Below, one piece after another: positions 26,501-34,935 of a stretch of 64,000 nt of DNA. The DNA is taken from assembly GCF_900141805.1 (NCBI RefSeq), contig NZ_FQYN01000002.1, forward strand, positions 310,001 to 374,000, read 5' to 3'. Source of the DNA: Hymenobacter daecheongensis DSM 21074. Its GTDB lineage: Bacteria > Bacteroidota > Bacteroidia > Cytophagales > Hymenobacteraceae. The translations under genes and the position numbers were made by a program. Below the pieces are notes generated by a model that was given only the letters and a program-made list of their open reading frames with translations, had not been told where the DNA came from and made no database searches. The stretch's first letter is position 1. Every line of letters begins with the position of its first letter.

Positions 26501-29500
26501 CCAGGTTTCCTTCTGGCCGGGCAGCAGCTTGTCGCGGAACGTGGCGATGCTCAGACGCAGCGGCGCGGGCGGCGCGGCCACCTGCACCGTGGCCGTGTGG
26601 CGGTAGATGCGGTTGTCGCGGACCTGGGTGGTATGCACGAAAAGCGGCGTGGCCAGGCCGGCCGTATCGGCCGGCACTACCACGCGGCGCTGCTCATTGG
26701 CGGCCAGCGTAAGCCATTCTTTGCGCAGCAGCCGGCTGCCGGCTTCCACCTCCACCAGCACGCGGGCCCCGGCGTGGCGGCTGCCTACCAGCACGGTGGC
26801 CGACTGACCGGGCGCCACGGAATCCTGCAAACTCACAAACCAGTCGGGCGTGGCGTAGGGAATGGTAGCGGCCTGCGAATCGTAGAGTGTGAAGCGCTGC
26901 GCGGCCTGGGCCGAATCGGCGGTGGCGGCGCGGGCCTGCAGCTCGTAGCGGCCGGTGGGCAGCGTGGCCAGCAGGGCGCTCAGCTCGGGCAGGCGGGTGT
27001 TTTTTTCGGTGTCGAAGGGCAGCTCGCGCAGTAGCTTTTGGTCGAATTCCTGACTGTCGTCATTAGCGGGAATATTCTCCGGCACGCCGGCGGGCTGGGG
27101 CTTGGGCGTGAGCGAAAACAGGCGTAGCGTGCCCGCCACGGGGCGCGGCTGGCCGGTAGCGCCGGTGCTCAGCAGCTGCACGGGCGGCAGCTTTTGCCGA
27201 TCAAGCATAGTAGGCAGCACCAGCTGCAGCTGCACCGGCTGATTGCCCAGCACCACGGCCTGGACGCCGGTGCGGGTTTCGCCGGCAGCGTCGGTCACGT
27301 CGGCGGTGGCCTCAAACTGGTGGCCGGGCTGCCAGCGGTAGCCATCGGCAGCCTCGCCCGGCGCGGCCACGAAGCGGATGCTGAACCGGCCCTCAGCATC
27401 GGTCTGGGCAGTGCCGTGGGCAATTTCGGTTTCGCCCGGCCCCAGCGGCCGGCCGGGGCCCATTTTGCCGTAGCCGCCGCGGCCGCCGTAGCTGAACAGG
27501 GGCAGCAGCACGCGGCGTACCACGCGGTAGTTCACGCGGGCCCCATCCACGGGCTGGCCGGCGTAGGCCACGGCCCGGCCGCGCAACACTAGCTCTTTGC
27601 CCAGCTCGGGCGTGCCCGCCACGGGCTCAAAGGTGACGGCAAACGTGGGCCGCTTGTAGTCTTCCACCGCGAAGCTGATGCTGCCGTGGTCGGTTTGCAG
27701 GCTCATTTCGCCGTTCAGCAGACTGGTGGGCAACACAAACGAGCCGTGAAAGCTGCCGAAACCGGAGCTGGTGTAGGGCAGCGTCTGCACGGTTTGCCCG
27801 TTCACGTCCACCAGCCGCACGCTGCCGGACTGGCGGGCCAGCACGTGGGCTTTGCCCCGCAGGCTTTCGGTCAAAATGCCCTTGAAATACAGCGTTTGGC
27901 CGGGACGGTAGATGGCGCGGTCGGTAAACAGAAACGTGCGCGTCTGGGCCTGCTCCCGGGGCTCGTAGTAGGCCGAATGGTAGCGACCGAAGCCGCCAAG
28001 CTGCATGGTATCGGGGCCGCGCACGATGCGAATCCAGTCGAGGTATTCGCGGCCCGCGCTGATGTCCGCGTTTTCGGGCGCGGGGGCCGGGAAGTGCAGC
28101 TCGCCCTGGGCATCGGGCTGCTGGGCGGGGCCGGCACGGTGGCTGATTTTGCGCGTCACTGGGTCGTAGCGCGCATAGGTGGGCAGCACCTGTGCGTCGG
28201 TGAGCAGCGCGCCGCTCTGGCGGTGCAGCAGCAGCACATTGTTCAGGCGGGCGCGCTCGTCGAAATGGGTCAGGGCGCTCAGCTCGCTCACGGCCAGCAC
28301 GCCGTAGCTGGTGGCGCTGCCGGGCTGGTTTTTGGTCGGGTTATCGGCTCGGTTGCTCAGCAGCAGCAGGTAGTGCCCCACAGGCAGAGCAGGCCCTGCC
28401 CCTACCACCTGCTGCGGCCGGTAGGGCGCGGCGGGCGGCGGCACCGGCAGGCTCCAGGTGGCAGCCGGGGTGGCAGCCAGGGCGCGGGCGTAGCGCCGCT
28501 CAAAGGGCACCTGCTGCCGCTCCTGCGAATCGGAGTAGCGCTGCCACTCGGCCAGCGTGAGCCGGTAGGCCCACAGGTGCAGCGTTTTCACGTTACGGGC
28601 CGTGGCCTCCAGTCGCCACGCCCGGTTGGGCAGCACCACCGCATCGGCCCCGAAGCCCACATTAGCCTGCTCGATTTCCTCACGCACCCGGCGGGCCATT
28701 TTCGCTCCGCGCGAGTTGGGAAAGCGGCTTTCGGCGTCTTTGGCCAGCTCTACAGCCTTGCTGGGGTCGTTGCCTTTATATTCTTCGGCCAGCCGGGCCC
28801 CAAATTCGGTGCCGATGGGCAAGTCGGCATAGTCGGCGGCCAGGCGCTCCAGCGTGGTTATATAATTCAGCCGGGCTGTAGAAGCGCCCTGCTGCCGCAG
28901 AAAATCGACGCGCTTCAGGTCCACGGCGGCCAGGGCGGGGCGGTTTTTCGCATCCAGTAGTCGGAATTGGGTAAGCTGCTGCAGCGCCTGCAAAGCATGG
29001 AAGCGGCTGTTGAGCGAGTCGGCGGCGGGGGCGCTTAGCGGCAGCGCGGCAAACTCGCGGGCCGAGCCGAACAGGGCCGGCGCGGTGAGCTGAAACTGCG
29101 CGCCGGGCCGGGTGATATAAAATTCTTCATTCTGCAGGTCGTCGATGGCGCGGTGAGCCAGCAGGTCGTAGAGCGTGGGGCGCAGCTGGCGGCCTTCGAC
29201 ATCGCCGCCCGCCACGGAGTAGCCCAGCGCGGCCAGCCGGAGCTGCTGCTGGCGCTTGGGCTCATCCTGCAGCGAGGCCCGATAGTGCCGCACCACGGCG
29301 CTGCCGAGGCGGGCCGCGTCCCAGGTGCGCAGGTCGTTGGCGCTGGCATCGGCGGAGTCGGGGGCGGCGGCGCGGGTGCGGTCGTAGAGCTGGTAGCGGT
29401 GCTGCTGGTAGTAGCGGGCGTAGAGCTGGCCCAGCAGGCTATGCAGAATGGGGCGGGCCGGGAAGCGGGCCGTCTTCAGGTCGGTTTCGAGCAGGCCAAT

Positions 29501-29776
29501 GGCCTTTTCGTCGGCTTCTTCTTCCTTGGCCTGCAGCAGGCGCAGCTTATACAGCACCGCCCGGAGGTACTCCGGCGCATCCTGCTGCTGGCGGGCGGCC
29601 AGGTAGATTTCCTCTACCAGCTTGCCGGCCGAGGCAGTCTGGTTTTTCTTCAGCAGGGCATCAATCTGCTTCCACTTCCGGGGGTCGGGCCCGCCGGGGT
29701 TGGGCGGTGAGGACTGCGAAGAACCAGTGGAAAACAGCATCAGCAGGGCGAGTAAGCTCAGCAGGAAGGGACGCAT
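23540..29776 (-). CDS. Giant alpha-2-macroglobulin family protein lacking the thioester cysteine
   Basis: The 2078-residue exported protein starts with a signal peptide (MRPFLLSLLALLMLFSTGSS) and a helical region of about 400 residues. Macroglobulin domains follow, with the MG2-type strings FTDRAIYRPGQTLYFKGIL and VEDYKRPTFAVTFEP. The alpha-2-macroglobulin core (FRETAFWLPDLRTNAQGE, WQLLALAHDLR) is next, then a helical thioester-type domain. In that domain the usual Cys of the CxEQ thioester is Gly1527 (YPYQGSEQ), so no thioester can form. Family members trap proteases or guard the envelope. This one could still work by conformational trapping. An odd Lys/Gln/Asn-rich insert lies near residues 1425-1455. 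No pbpC partner gene is nearby. The start at 29776 begins the signal peptide. Confidence 0.9.
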   Translation of the reverse strand: MRPFLLSLLALLMLFSTGSSQSSPPNPGGPDPRKWKQIDALLKKNQTASAGKLVEEIYLAARQQQDAPEYLRAVLYKLRLLQAKEEEADEKAIGLLETDLKTARFPARPILHSLLGQLYARYYQQHRYQLYDRTRAAAPDSADASANDLRTWDAARLGSAVVRHYRASLQDEPKRQQQLRLAALGYSVAGGDVEGRQLRPTLYDLLAHRAIDDLQNEEFYITRPGAQFQLTAPALFGSAREFAALPLSAPAADSLNSRFHALQALQQLTQFRLLDAKNRPALAAVDLKRVDFLRQQGASTARLNYITTLERLAADYADLPIGTEFGARLAEEYKGNDPSKAVELAKDAESRFPNSRGAKMARRVREEIEQANVGFGADAVVLPNRAWRLEATARNVKTLHLWAYRLTLAEWQRYSDSQERQQVPFERRYARALAATPAATWSLPVPPPAAPYRPQQVVGAGPALPVGHYLLLLSNRADNPTKNQPGSATSYGVLAVSELSALTHFDERARLNNVLLLHRQSGALLTDAQVLPTYARYDPVTRKISHRAGPAQQPDAQGELHFPAPAPENADISAGREYLDWIRIVRGPDTMQLGGFGRYHSAYYEPREQAQTRTFLFTDRAIYRPGQTLYFKGILTESLRGKAHVLARQSGSVRLVDVNGQTVQTLPYTSSGFGSFHGSFVLPTSLLNGEMSLQTDHGSISFAVEDYKRPTFAVTFEPVAGTPELGKELVLRGRAVAYAGQPVDGARVNYRVVRRVLLPLFSYGGRGGYGKMGPGRPLGPGETEIAHGTAQTDAEGRFSIRFVAAPGEAADGYRWQPGHQFEATADVTDAAGETRTGVQAVVLGNQPVQLQLVLPTMLDRQKLPPVQLLSTGATGQPRPVAGTLRLFSLTPKPQPAGVPENIPANDDSQEFDQKLLRELPFDTEKNTRLPELSALLATLPTGRYELQARAATADSAQAAQRFTLYDSQAATIPYATPDWFVSLQDSVAPGQSATVLVGSRHAGARVLVEVEAGSRLLRKEWLTLAANEQRRVVVPADTAGLATPLFVHTTQVRDNRIYRHTATVQVAAPPAPLRLSIATFRDKLLPGQKETWRITIRQADGKPAAAELLATLYDQSLDAFRPHFFEALAFGGSYYPPRFGWQGEFGALVPRVLFLMKLSPYPAEIAWPQLNTWGAFGQYYGYGGGLEMADQSGLQGVRVTQAVQGKATGMSVHLRGARSKMAAPMIEMASATVQSNTDNAADAQGLEGKAPAAGPPDLSLVPARQDFRETAFWLPDLRTNAQGETVLEFQMPEAVTRWQLLALAHDLRLHSGLLRRDLVTQKQLQVTPNAPRFFREGDQLTFSAKLSNLTADPMQGTAQLLLFDARTQQPIDSRVLKSAAQLKFDLSANQSQALSWNLSIPETAEGQVPLEAITYRVVARGEFSGKEKKERSKQRRQNKATTDNQQLTTIEDGEENTLPVLPNRMLITESLPLPIVGPATREFALEKLVSTTSATRRNYSLTLEMTENPAWYAVQALPYLMEYPYQGSEQIFSRLYANMLSAKILQSNPRLKAVLAEWQRAAASGDKTALTSKLEQNQELKSLLLQETPWVRDAQSETERMRRLGELFDEARGRAEIARALQQLTLLQAPNGAFPWFDKMPDDRYITQVIVAGFGKLRRLGAFDALQDQKARPLLENALRYLDEQLQNDYAELRRQKGADLKKDHLVDLHIQALYARSFWPQQPVAKAAQPALAYYQQQAATFWPNRTRYLQAQLALALHRQKAAPAAVKDILTALSENALHSPELGMYWKDVRGGYYWREAPTETQATLIEAFDEINNDQKAVDEMKLWLLKQKQTQSWASTRATADACYALLLRGSDWLRPVQPIKVSVGGKAVVPTTQQAGTGYFKTTWVAAEIKAAQGRVTVQKTDAGVAWGALYWQYFEQIDKITPAATPVQLERQLYREQRTAGGPVLEPLTAAAPLKVGDVLVVRLVLRADRDLEYVHLKDQRAAGLELIGQTSGYRYQSGLGYYESPRDAATNFFIGFFPKGTHTFEYRLRATQGGNFSGGLSQIQCLYAPEFEAHSAGTRVQISALGEK

Positions 29777-29896
29777 ACGGCAGATTCGGGTGGGGTGGCA
29801 AGGAAGGCAAAATTCAGATGCCCTGGCGGGCAGAATTCCACAGCGCGGCCGGGGCGGCAGCAAAATGCGGACGGATTCTGCCGCTGCCTCTAAACG

Positions 29897-29943
29897 CCGT
29901 TGTCCTCCTCTATTGGTGCTTTACCAACGGAGGAGGACAACGG
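29897..29943. repeat. Inverted repeat (14-bp perfect arms) upstream of the macroglobulin gene
   Basis: Bases 29897-29910 pair perfectly with 29930-29943, both arms made of CCGTTGTCCTCCTC-type sequence. It separates the DinB-like gene from the macroglobulin gene on the minus strand. There is no T-tract on the minus side, so termination is uncertain. Confidence 0.55.
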
Positions 29944-29973
29944 TTTCTTATGCTTGTGCAGCCTCAGCCGGCG

Positions 29974-30558
29974 CTAGTCAATCACCATGCCCACGCCATC
30001 GAGCACGCGCTCGGCTTGCTGCACGTGGCGCTTCAGGTGCACCACCAGCAACTCCAGCTGGTCGGTGAGGCGCAGGTAGAGCAGAGGAATGACGGGGTTG
30101 GGAATGCGGATGCCGTTGGCATTCACGGTGCGCGCCTGCTCCACCAGGTTGGCCAGCTCGTCGAGCTGGCGGCTGAATACCTCCACCACGGTGCGCGGCA
30201 GGCGGCTGCCGCTGGGCGCGTACTGCTGCGGCGACTGCAGGGGTTTTTCGCTGGCCGGCGTTTGCATGGCCACAATCAGCTTGCGGCCAATGAAGCCCGT
30301 TTTCACGGTTTCGGCGGGTTTGCTGCCGCTTTCCTGCGCCTGCTTGAGCTTGCGCGCCATCACGGGCAGCACGTGGCCGCCGATGATATTCAGATGCTCC
30401 AGGCACTGCCCGATGCTCCACTTGCCGGGGGCCGGGCGGCGGTTGAGCTGGTCGTCGGAAAGGGGGCGGAAGCGCTGCGCGGTCAGCTCGCGCAAGGCCC
30501 GCAGCTCGGCGGCAAGCTGGTCCAGAAATTCGGTGGTGCGGGGGGCGGTTTGGCTCAT
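29974..30558 (-). CDS. DinB-like four-helix-bundle protein
   Basis: This 194-residue protein resembles DinB_2/DUF1569 proteins. LNRRPAPGKWSIGQCLEHL is the typical first-histidine helix, with IPLLYLRLTDQLELLVVHLKRH near the end. DinB-like proteins form four-helix bundles that often bind a metal through three histidines and act as thiol transferases or stress proteins, so no specific reaction is assigned. The start at 30558 (MSQTAPRTTEF) is preferred over upstream codons that would give an atypical N-terminus. Confidence 0.8.
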   Translation of the reverse strand: MSQTAPRTTEFLDQLAAELRALRELTAQRFRPLSDDQLNRRPAPGKWSIGQCLEHLNIIGGHVLPVMARKLKQAQESGSKPAETVKTGFIGRKLIVAMQTPASEKPLQSPQQYAPSGSRLPRTVVEVFSRQLDELANLVEQARTVNANGIRIPNPVIPLLYLRLTDQLELLVVHLKRHVQQAERVLDGVGMVID

Positions 30559-30683
30559 AACGATGGCGGCGCGGAAGATAGGGCGGGCAACCAGCCGTAA
30601 TATTACGCGCTCTGGCTGGTTTCTTGGCAATTACGTGCCGATTTGGCAATCATTTTCCCCCGGATTCCCGGTATCTTGCCGCC

Positions 30684-31655
30684 ATGCTTTATCCCCGATT
30701 CTGGCTGGTAGCGCTGCTGCTGGCCGCCTTTTATCCGTTTTTCGGAGCCCATGCCCAGGCCGTGCCCAACCCCGGCGAAAACATTGCTTCCCTGGTTACC
30801 TTCGGCGCGCAGGGCGACCAAAGCTGGGGTGATGACGACCACACCCAAACCTTCTTTTTCCTGATTCCGAGCGGCAACCGCCAGGCCGTGTACATCCGCG
30901 TGTATGACCCCGACTGCGGCGGCCAGCTCGACGAAGCCAAATTTGGCTGGAACACCACCACCGATTTCAGCCTGTATGGCGGCCCCGGCGCGCACAGCGG
31001 CCCCGATGCCCGCACCAATCAGCCCACCGGCAAGTACCGCTCGGGCACGCTGCTCAAGCAGCAGACGTTCGGCAGCGAGGCCACCTACGATGGCAAGTGG
31101 TTCACCTTCGGGCCGCTCAATCCGCTGGAGGGCGAGCTGGTGCCCGAGTTTCAGGGCCACGTGTTCAAGCTCATTGCCCAGGGCAAAACCGGCGACGACG
31201 GCAACCTGTACCGCTACTTCCTGAGCACCAGTCCCACCCAGAACATTGCGGTGGAAGGCGGCAACGCCTTCACCTACGAATACGCCTTCCGCCTCTCGCC
31301 CCAGCGCCAGGCCCGCACCCACCTCTACCCGTTCGTGAATGACCGGGTGGTCAGCATCCGGCAAAGCAACTTCGACCTCGACGGCGACGCGACGCTGAAG
31401 ATTTTCAGCGTCGCCAAAAACGGCCACAAGGCTACCGTCAGCGCCGATAACGTGTGGGCGCAGAGCGTACACCCTATCACGGCCAAGGAGCAGGGCCTGT
31501 CGCTGGATCTGCAGCTCACCTCCATTTCCAAAGCCGCCAACGACCTGGTTTTCTACGTCACCGACCAATACGACGTGGCCCTGCCCTTCTTCGCCATTCC
31601 GCTCGGCGGCCCGCCGAAATATCAGTACGATGTGGATGTGAAAATCCGGCGGTAA
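30684..31655 (+). CDS. Exported hypothetical protein
   Basis: The 323-residue protein has a signal peptide (MLYPRFWLVALLLAAFYPFFGAHAQ) and an extracellular or periplasmic body. That body contains TFFFLIPSGNRQAVYIRVYDPDCGG, NTTTDFSLYGGPGAHSGPDA and NFDLDGDATLKIFSVAKNG. The many aromatic and glycine-rich strands suggest a jelly-roll or beta-sandwich architecture. No family was recognised. It is divergent from the DinB-like gene with about 125 bases between them, and its neighbours give no functional clue. Confidence 0.7.
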   Translation: MLYPRFWLVALLLAAFYPFFGAHAQAVPNPGENIASLVTFGAQGDQSWGDDDHTQTFFFLIPSGNRQAVYIRVYDPDCGGQLDEAKFGWNTTTDFSLYGGPGAHSGPDARTNQPTGKYRSGTLLKQQTFGSEATYDGKWFTFGPLNPLEGELVPEFQGHVFKLIAQGKTGDDGNLYRYFLSTSPTQNIAVEGGNAFTYEYAFRLSPQRQARTHLYPFVNDRVVSIRQSNFDLDGDATLKIFSVAKNGHKATVSADNVWAQSVHPITAKEQGLSLDLQLTSISKAANDLVFYVTDQYDVALPFFAIPLGGPPKYQYDVDVKIRR

Positions 31656-31698
31656 GGGCCGGGTGGAAGGGCTGCGTGTAGTTTGTCCTCTGCGCCGC

Positions 31699-31858
31699 CT
31701 GTCATCCTGAGCCCCGCGAAGGACCTTCCTCTTTCTGCACTGCAAAACTCCTTTCAACGCCCAAAGCCCTTTACCGCTGCAACGGTAATGGGCTTTGCTC
31801 ATTTCAAAAGCCTCTTCACTTAACGGAGGAAGGTCCTTCGCTCTGCTCAGGATGACAG
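31699..31858. repeat. Dispersed hairpin repeat, copy 1
   Basis: The left arm at 31699-31731 starts CTGTCATCCTGAGC and contains GCGAAGGACC. The right arm at 31826-31858 is its imperfect complement. A smaller stem, CAAAGCCC with GGGCTTTG, lies inside at 31762-31797. A shorter relative of the same element lies at 59881-59972. Repeats with this sequence are widespread between genes in Bacteroidota, as I recall. No transposase is present. Confidence 0.75.
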
Positions 31859-31946
31859 TCGATTATATAACAGCAGGCGCAAATAGATGGTAGCACTTTG
31901 AATTACTGCACGGCTTCTCTATCTAGCAGAGCTAATTAGAATTATC

Positions 31947-32966
31947 GTGCAGAATATCCCCGTTAACAAAAGGCCGTCCGGCTGGCGGCGCTACCTGCGC
32001 CGGCATTTTGGCTTCTCGCGCCGCGAAACCTCCGGCTTCGTTTTCCTTTTTCTGCTACTGCTGTTCTGGCTGGCAGCCCCGTGGCTGCTGCGCCCCGCGC
32101 TGCCGGCCTACGACCCCGCGCCCGACCAACGGCAGCTCGACCAGCTGGCTACGGCGCTGGCGGCCCAGCGGCAGCCGCGCGTATACGTTTCGCGCTACCC
32201 GCGCCGGCCGTATGCCCGCCGCCCGGCCGTGCCGCAGGTGGCGCTGGCTCCCTTCGACCCCAATGCCCTTTCGGCCCCCGACTGGGAGGCCCGCGGCCTG
32301 CCGGCCTACGTGGCCAAGCGCCTCGTGCATTTCCGCGACGTTATCGGCGGTTTCAAAGCCAAAGCCCAGATAAAGCGCACCTACGGGCTGCCCGACTCAG
32401 TATACGCCCGCCTGGCGCCTTATATGCAGCTGCCCGACCAGCTGCCGCCCCGCGCCGCCCGCCCACCGCGCGACTACGCCGCTTATGCCGGCAGCCGCTA
32501 TGCGGGTAAAGAATTCGGCCCGAAGCCGCCCGGCAAATTTCCGCGCAAGCCCACGCACCTGGCCGCCTTCAACCTGAACACGGCCGACACGACGCAATTG
32601 ATGCAGATTCGCGGCATCGGGCGCGGGCTTTCGGCGCGGGTGGTGGAATATCGGCAGCGGCTGGGCGGCTTTCTGGGCCCTGGGCAGCTAAGCGAAATCT
32701 ATAGCCTGCGCGACGCGCCGGACCTGGTGGACAGCCTGCGCAAGTACACGTTTGTGACGCCCGGCTTTACCCCGGCGGGGCTGGATGTGAACAATGCGCC
32801 GTTTGAAGCCCTACAGACGCACCCGTATATGGGCAAGCGGTTGGCCCGCGTGGTAGTGGCTTTCCGCCAGCAGCACGGCCCCTTCCGCCAGCCCGACGAC
32901 CTGCGCCAGATCCGGATTCTGGATGCCGCCACGCTGGAAAAGCTCCGACCGTATCTGCGGTTTTGA
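31947..32966 (+). CDS. Membrane-anchored helix-hairpin-helix protein (ComEA-like domains)
   Basis: The 339-residue protein has a basic N-terminus and one membrane segment (FVFLFLLLLFWLAAPWLL). A Pro/Arg-rich linker and two helix-hairpin-helix regions follow. The first, near residues 207-245, contains FNLNTADTTQLMQIRGIGRG and RLGGFLGPGQL. The second, near 270-335, contains LDVNNAPFEALQTHPYMGKR and HGPFRQPDDLRQI. ComEA-type HhH domains bind double-stranded DNA during uptake, so this protein may hold DNA in the periplasm, but no competence gene is nearby. The start is a GTG at 31947. No ATG is available before the membrane segment. Confidence 0.85.
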   Translation: MQNIPVNKRPSGWRRYLRRHFGFSRRETSGFVFLFLLLLFWLAAPWLLRPALPAYDPAPDQRQLDQLATALAAQRQPRVYVSRYPRRPYARRPAVPQVALAPFDPNALSAPDWEARGLPAYVAKRLVHFRDVIGGFKAKAQIKRTYGLPDSVYARLAPYMQLPDQLPPRAARPPRDYAAYAGSRYAGKEFGPKPPGKFPRKPTHLAAFNLNTADTTQLMQIRGIGRGLSARVVEYRQRLGGFLGPGQLSEIYSLRDAPDLVDSLRKYTFVTPGFTPAGLDVNNAPFEALQTHPYMGKRLARVVVAFRQQHGPFRQPDDLRQIRILDAATLEKLRPYLRF

Positions 32967-32987
32967 GGCTGAGGCCTTGCGCCCGCG

Positions 32988-33809
32988 CTACAGCTTCACG
33001 GCCATCACCATGCCTGCGGCACCGCCGGGCGCATAAGTGGGCATCAGCAGCAGCTTTTCGGCTACCTTGGCGGGCAGCAGCCGGGCCGCATATGGGTAGG
33101 CCCGCCACACAGCCTCGGCCGACAAGAACCCAATGCCGGCGCCGGCCACCACGTCCGTAATCCAGTGCTTGTTGTGCAGAATGCGCATGGCCCCGGTGGC
33201 AGTAGCCACCGCGTAGCCGCCCACGCTGATCCAGGGGTTGGTTTTGCCGAACTGCTCGTGCAGCAGCGTGGCGGCCATAAAAGCCTCGCTGGTATGCGAC
33301 GAGGGAAAGGAGCTGAAATCGGTGGGGTTGTCGGGGCGCGGCTCGCGGCAGATGCGCTTGAGGTTGCTGGTCACGCCGGCATTGAGCTGGTGGGCGGCCA
33401 GATAGATAAGCGAGAAAGGCACCGCGCCGCGGGCCGGCTTCACGCCGGCCAGATGCAGGGCGTAGGCCGCCACCATGGGCACGCGGCGCGTGTAGTCGTC
33501 GAGGCGGGTGCGAAAGGTGGGAAACGTCTGCAGTGCCTCCTCCCGGATTTCCAGCCGGGCCATCCGGATCAGCTTCTGCTCGCGCCCCCAGTAGCTCACT
33601 CCAATCAGCGTGAGCGGAATGCCCACGCGCAGCACCACGGGAGCTATTGTCCGCCTCACCAACGGAGTTGCTCCGGTGGGCTTGGCTGCCAGAATCGGCG
33701 CTACGCGCTGGATAGAATCGGACTGGACCGCCGTTGCCGGCACCTGGGCCCGGACCTGAAAGCTGCTGGCCAGGGTCAGCAGCAACCCCAAAACGTAGCG
33801 AAACATCAT
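32988..33809 (-). CDS. PAP2-family phosphatase
   Basis: The 273-residue protein has a signal peptide followed by a membrane-associated PAP2 domain. All three catalytic motifs are seen: KRICREPRP (KxxxxxxRP), FPSSHTSEAF (PSGH-like, here PSSH) and RILHNKHWITDVVAGAG (SRxxxxxHxxxD-like). The enzymes remove phosphate from phosphatidic acid, undecaprenyl pyrophosphate or lipid A. The substrate is open here. It is convergent with the HhH gene, with 21 bases between the stops. The 190 bases upstream of its start show nothing notable. Confidence 0.88.
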   Translation of the reverse strand: MMFRYVLGLLLTLASSFQVRAQVPATAVQSDSIQRVAPILAAKPTGATPLVRRTIAPVVLRVGIPLTLIGVSYWGREQKLIRMARLEIREEALQTFPTFRTRLDDYTRRVPMVAAYALHLAGVKPARGAVPFSLIYLAAHQLNAGVTSNLKRICREPRPDNPTDFSSFPSSHTSEAFMAATLLHEQFGKTNPWISVGGYAVATATGAMRILHNKHWITDVVAGAGIGFLSAEAVWRAYPYAARLLPAKVAEKLLLMPTYAPGGAAGMVMAVKL

Positions 33810-34000
33810 AAAGCAGACTGATTAGAAGCAGGTTAAGTCCAGCAATTTAGGATTTATCCACTTCAGCGCAAGCCGGATCAGACCGGCGGCAGCCGTTTTT
33901 TTTAGCCCCGCCGCGACGGGTTGCGTATGCACGGCCAAGAGCCAGGCGGCGGCCCAAACTACGGGTTGCCGGGTCAAATGCCTCTTTAAGTCACTTTCAT

Positions 34001-34864
34001 ATGCTGTTTCTGTTGCGCGACAAGCTTTTTCCGGTGCTGGTGTTTCTGCAGTCGGTGCTGTGCGGCTGCGCCGCCGACGACGGCCGCGGCAACTTCGACA
34101 AGGTGAGCCAGGCCTACGACATCAAGCTCATTGGCCGCCTCGACAAGGAAAAAGTGGTGGAAAGCTCAGGCCTTGAGTTGACCGGCACCGAAGACGACCT
34201 CTGGACCCACGGCGACGGCGGCAACACGGCCATGCTCTACCACATCACCCAGCAGGGCGACCTGCTCCGGACCGTGAACCTGGCCCCGCTCACCAACATG
34301 GACTGGGAAGACCTGGCCCGCGACCCGGCCGGAAACCTCTACATCGGCGACTTCGGCAACAACCAGAACAAGCGCCGCAACCTGAGCATCTACCGCCTCG
34401 CCAGCCCCGATTTCAAGCAGGTGGATACCATTCGGTTTCGCTACCCCGATCAGCACGCATTTCCGCCCAAAAAGCCCCGCCGCAACTTCGACTGCGAGGC
34501 CTTCTACTTCTGGCAGGACAGCCTGTATTTGTTCACCAAAAACCGGGGCGAGGGCCACTGGGTGAAGCAATACGTGCTGCCCGCCCGCCCCGGCAGCTAC
34601 ACGGCCCGCCTCGCCGACAGCATCCGTATCAACACCTGGATAACGGCCGCCGACATCAGCCCCGATGGGCAGCGCGTGGCCCTGCTCGGCTACGGCCACG
34701 TGTACCTGATTGAGCGGCTGCCGGGCCGCAAGCTGTTCGACGGTGCTAAAAGTTGCCTGCCCATTCCTTCCAGCGGCCAGGCCGAAGCTGTCGTTTTTGT
34801 GAATAATCACGACTTTGTTTTCAGCAACGAAAAAGGCAAGCTCTACAAGGCCGGCCGCAAGTAG
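34001..34864 (+). CDS. Lipoprotein with beta-propeller-like repeats, unknown function
   Basis: This 287-residue putative lipoprotein has a lipobox around LCGC, with Cys23 the likely acylation site. The body shows propeller-like blades with turns such as WTHGDGGNTAMLYHITQQGD, WEDLARDPAGNLYIGDFGNN and AADISPDGQRVALLGYGHVY, each near the end of a blade. Related proteins occur in Bacteroidota next to various genes. No enzyme motif is visible. The gene is followed 71 bases later by the NmrA-like gene on the same strand. Confidence 0.7.
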   Translation: MLFLLRDKLFPVLVFLQSVLCGCAADDGRGNFDKVSQAYDIKLIGRLDKEKVVESSGLELTGTEDDLWTHGDGGNTAMLYHITQQGDLLRTVNLAPLTNMDWEDLARDPAGNLYIGDFGNNQNKRRNLSIYRLASPDFKQVDTIRFRYPDQHAFPPKKPRRNFDCEAFYFWQDSLYLFTKNRGEGHWVKQYVLPARPGSYTARLADSIRINTWITAADISPDGQRVALLGYGHVYLIERLPGRKLFDGAKSCLPIPSSGQAEAVVFVNNHDFVFSNEKGKLYKAGRK

Positions 34865-34935
34865 ATGGAGGGTCTTGGCTAAGTCTCTCTTACGCTTCTC
34901 AATACATAACTCATCTTCCCTAAATCTTCTTTCCA

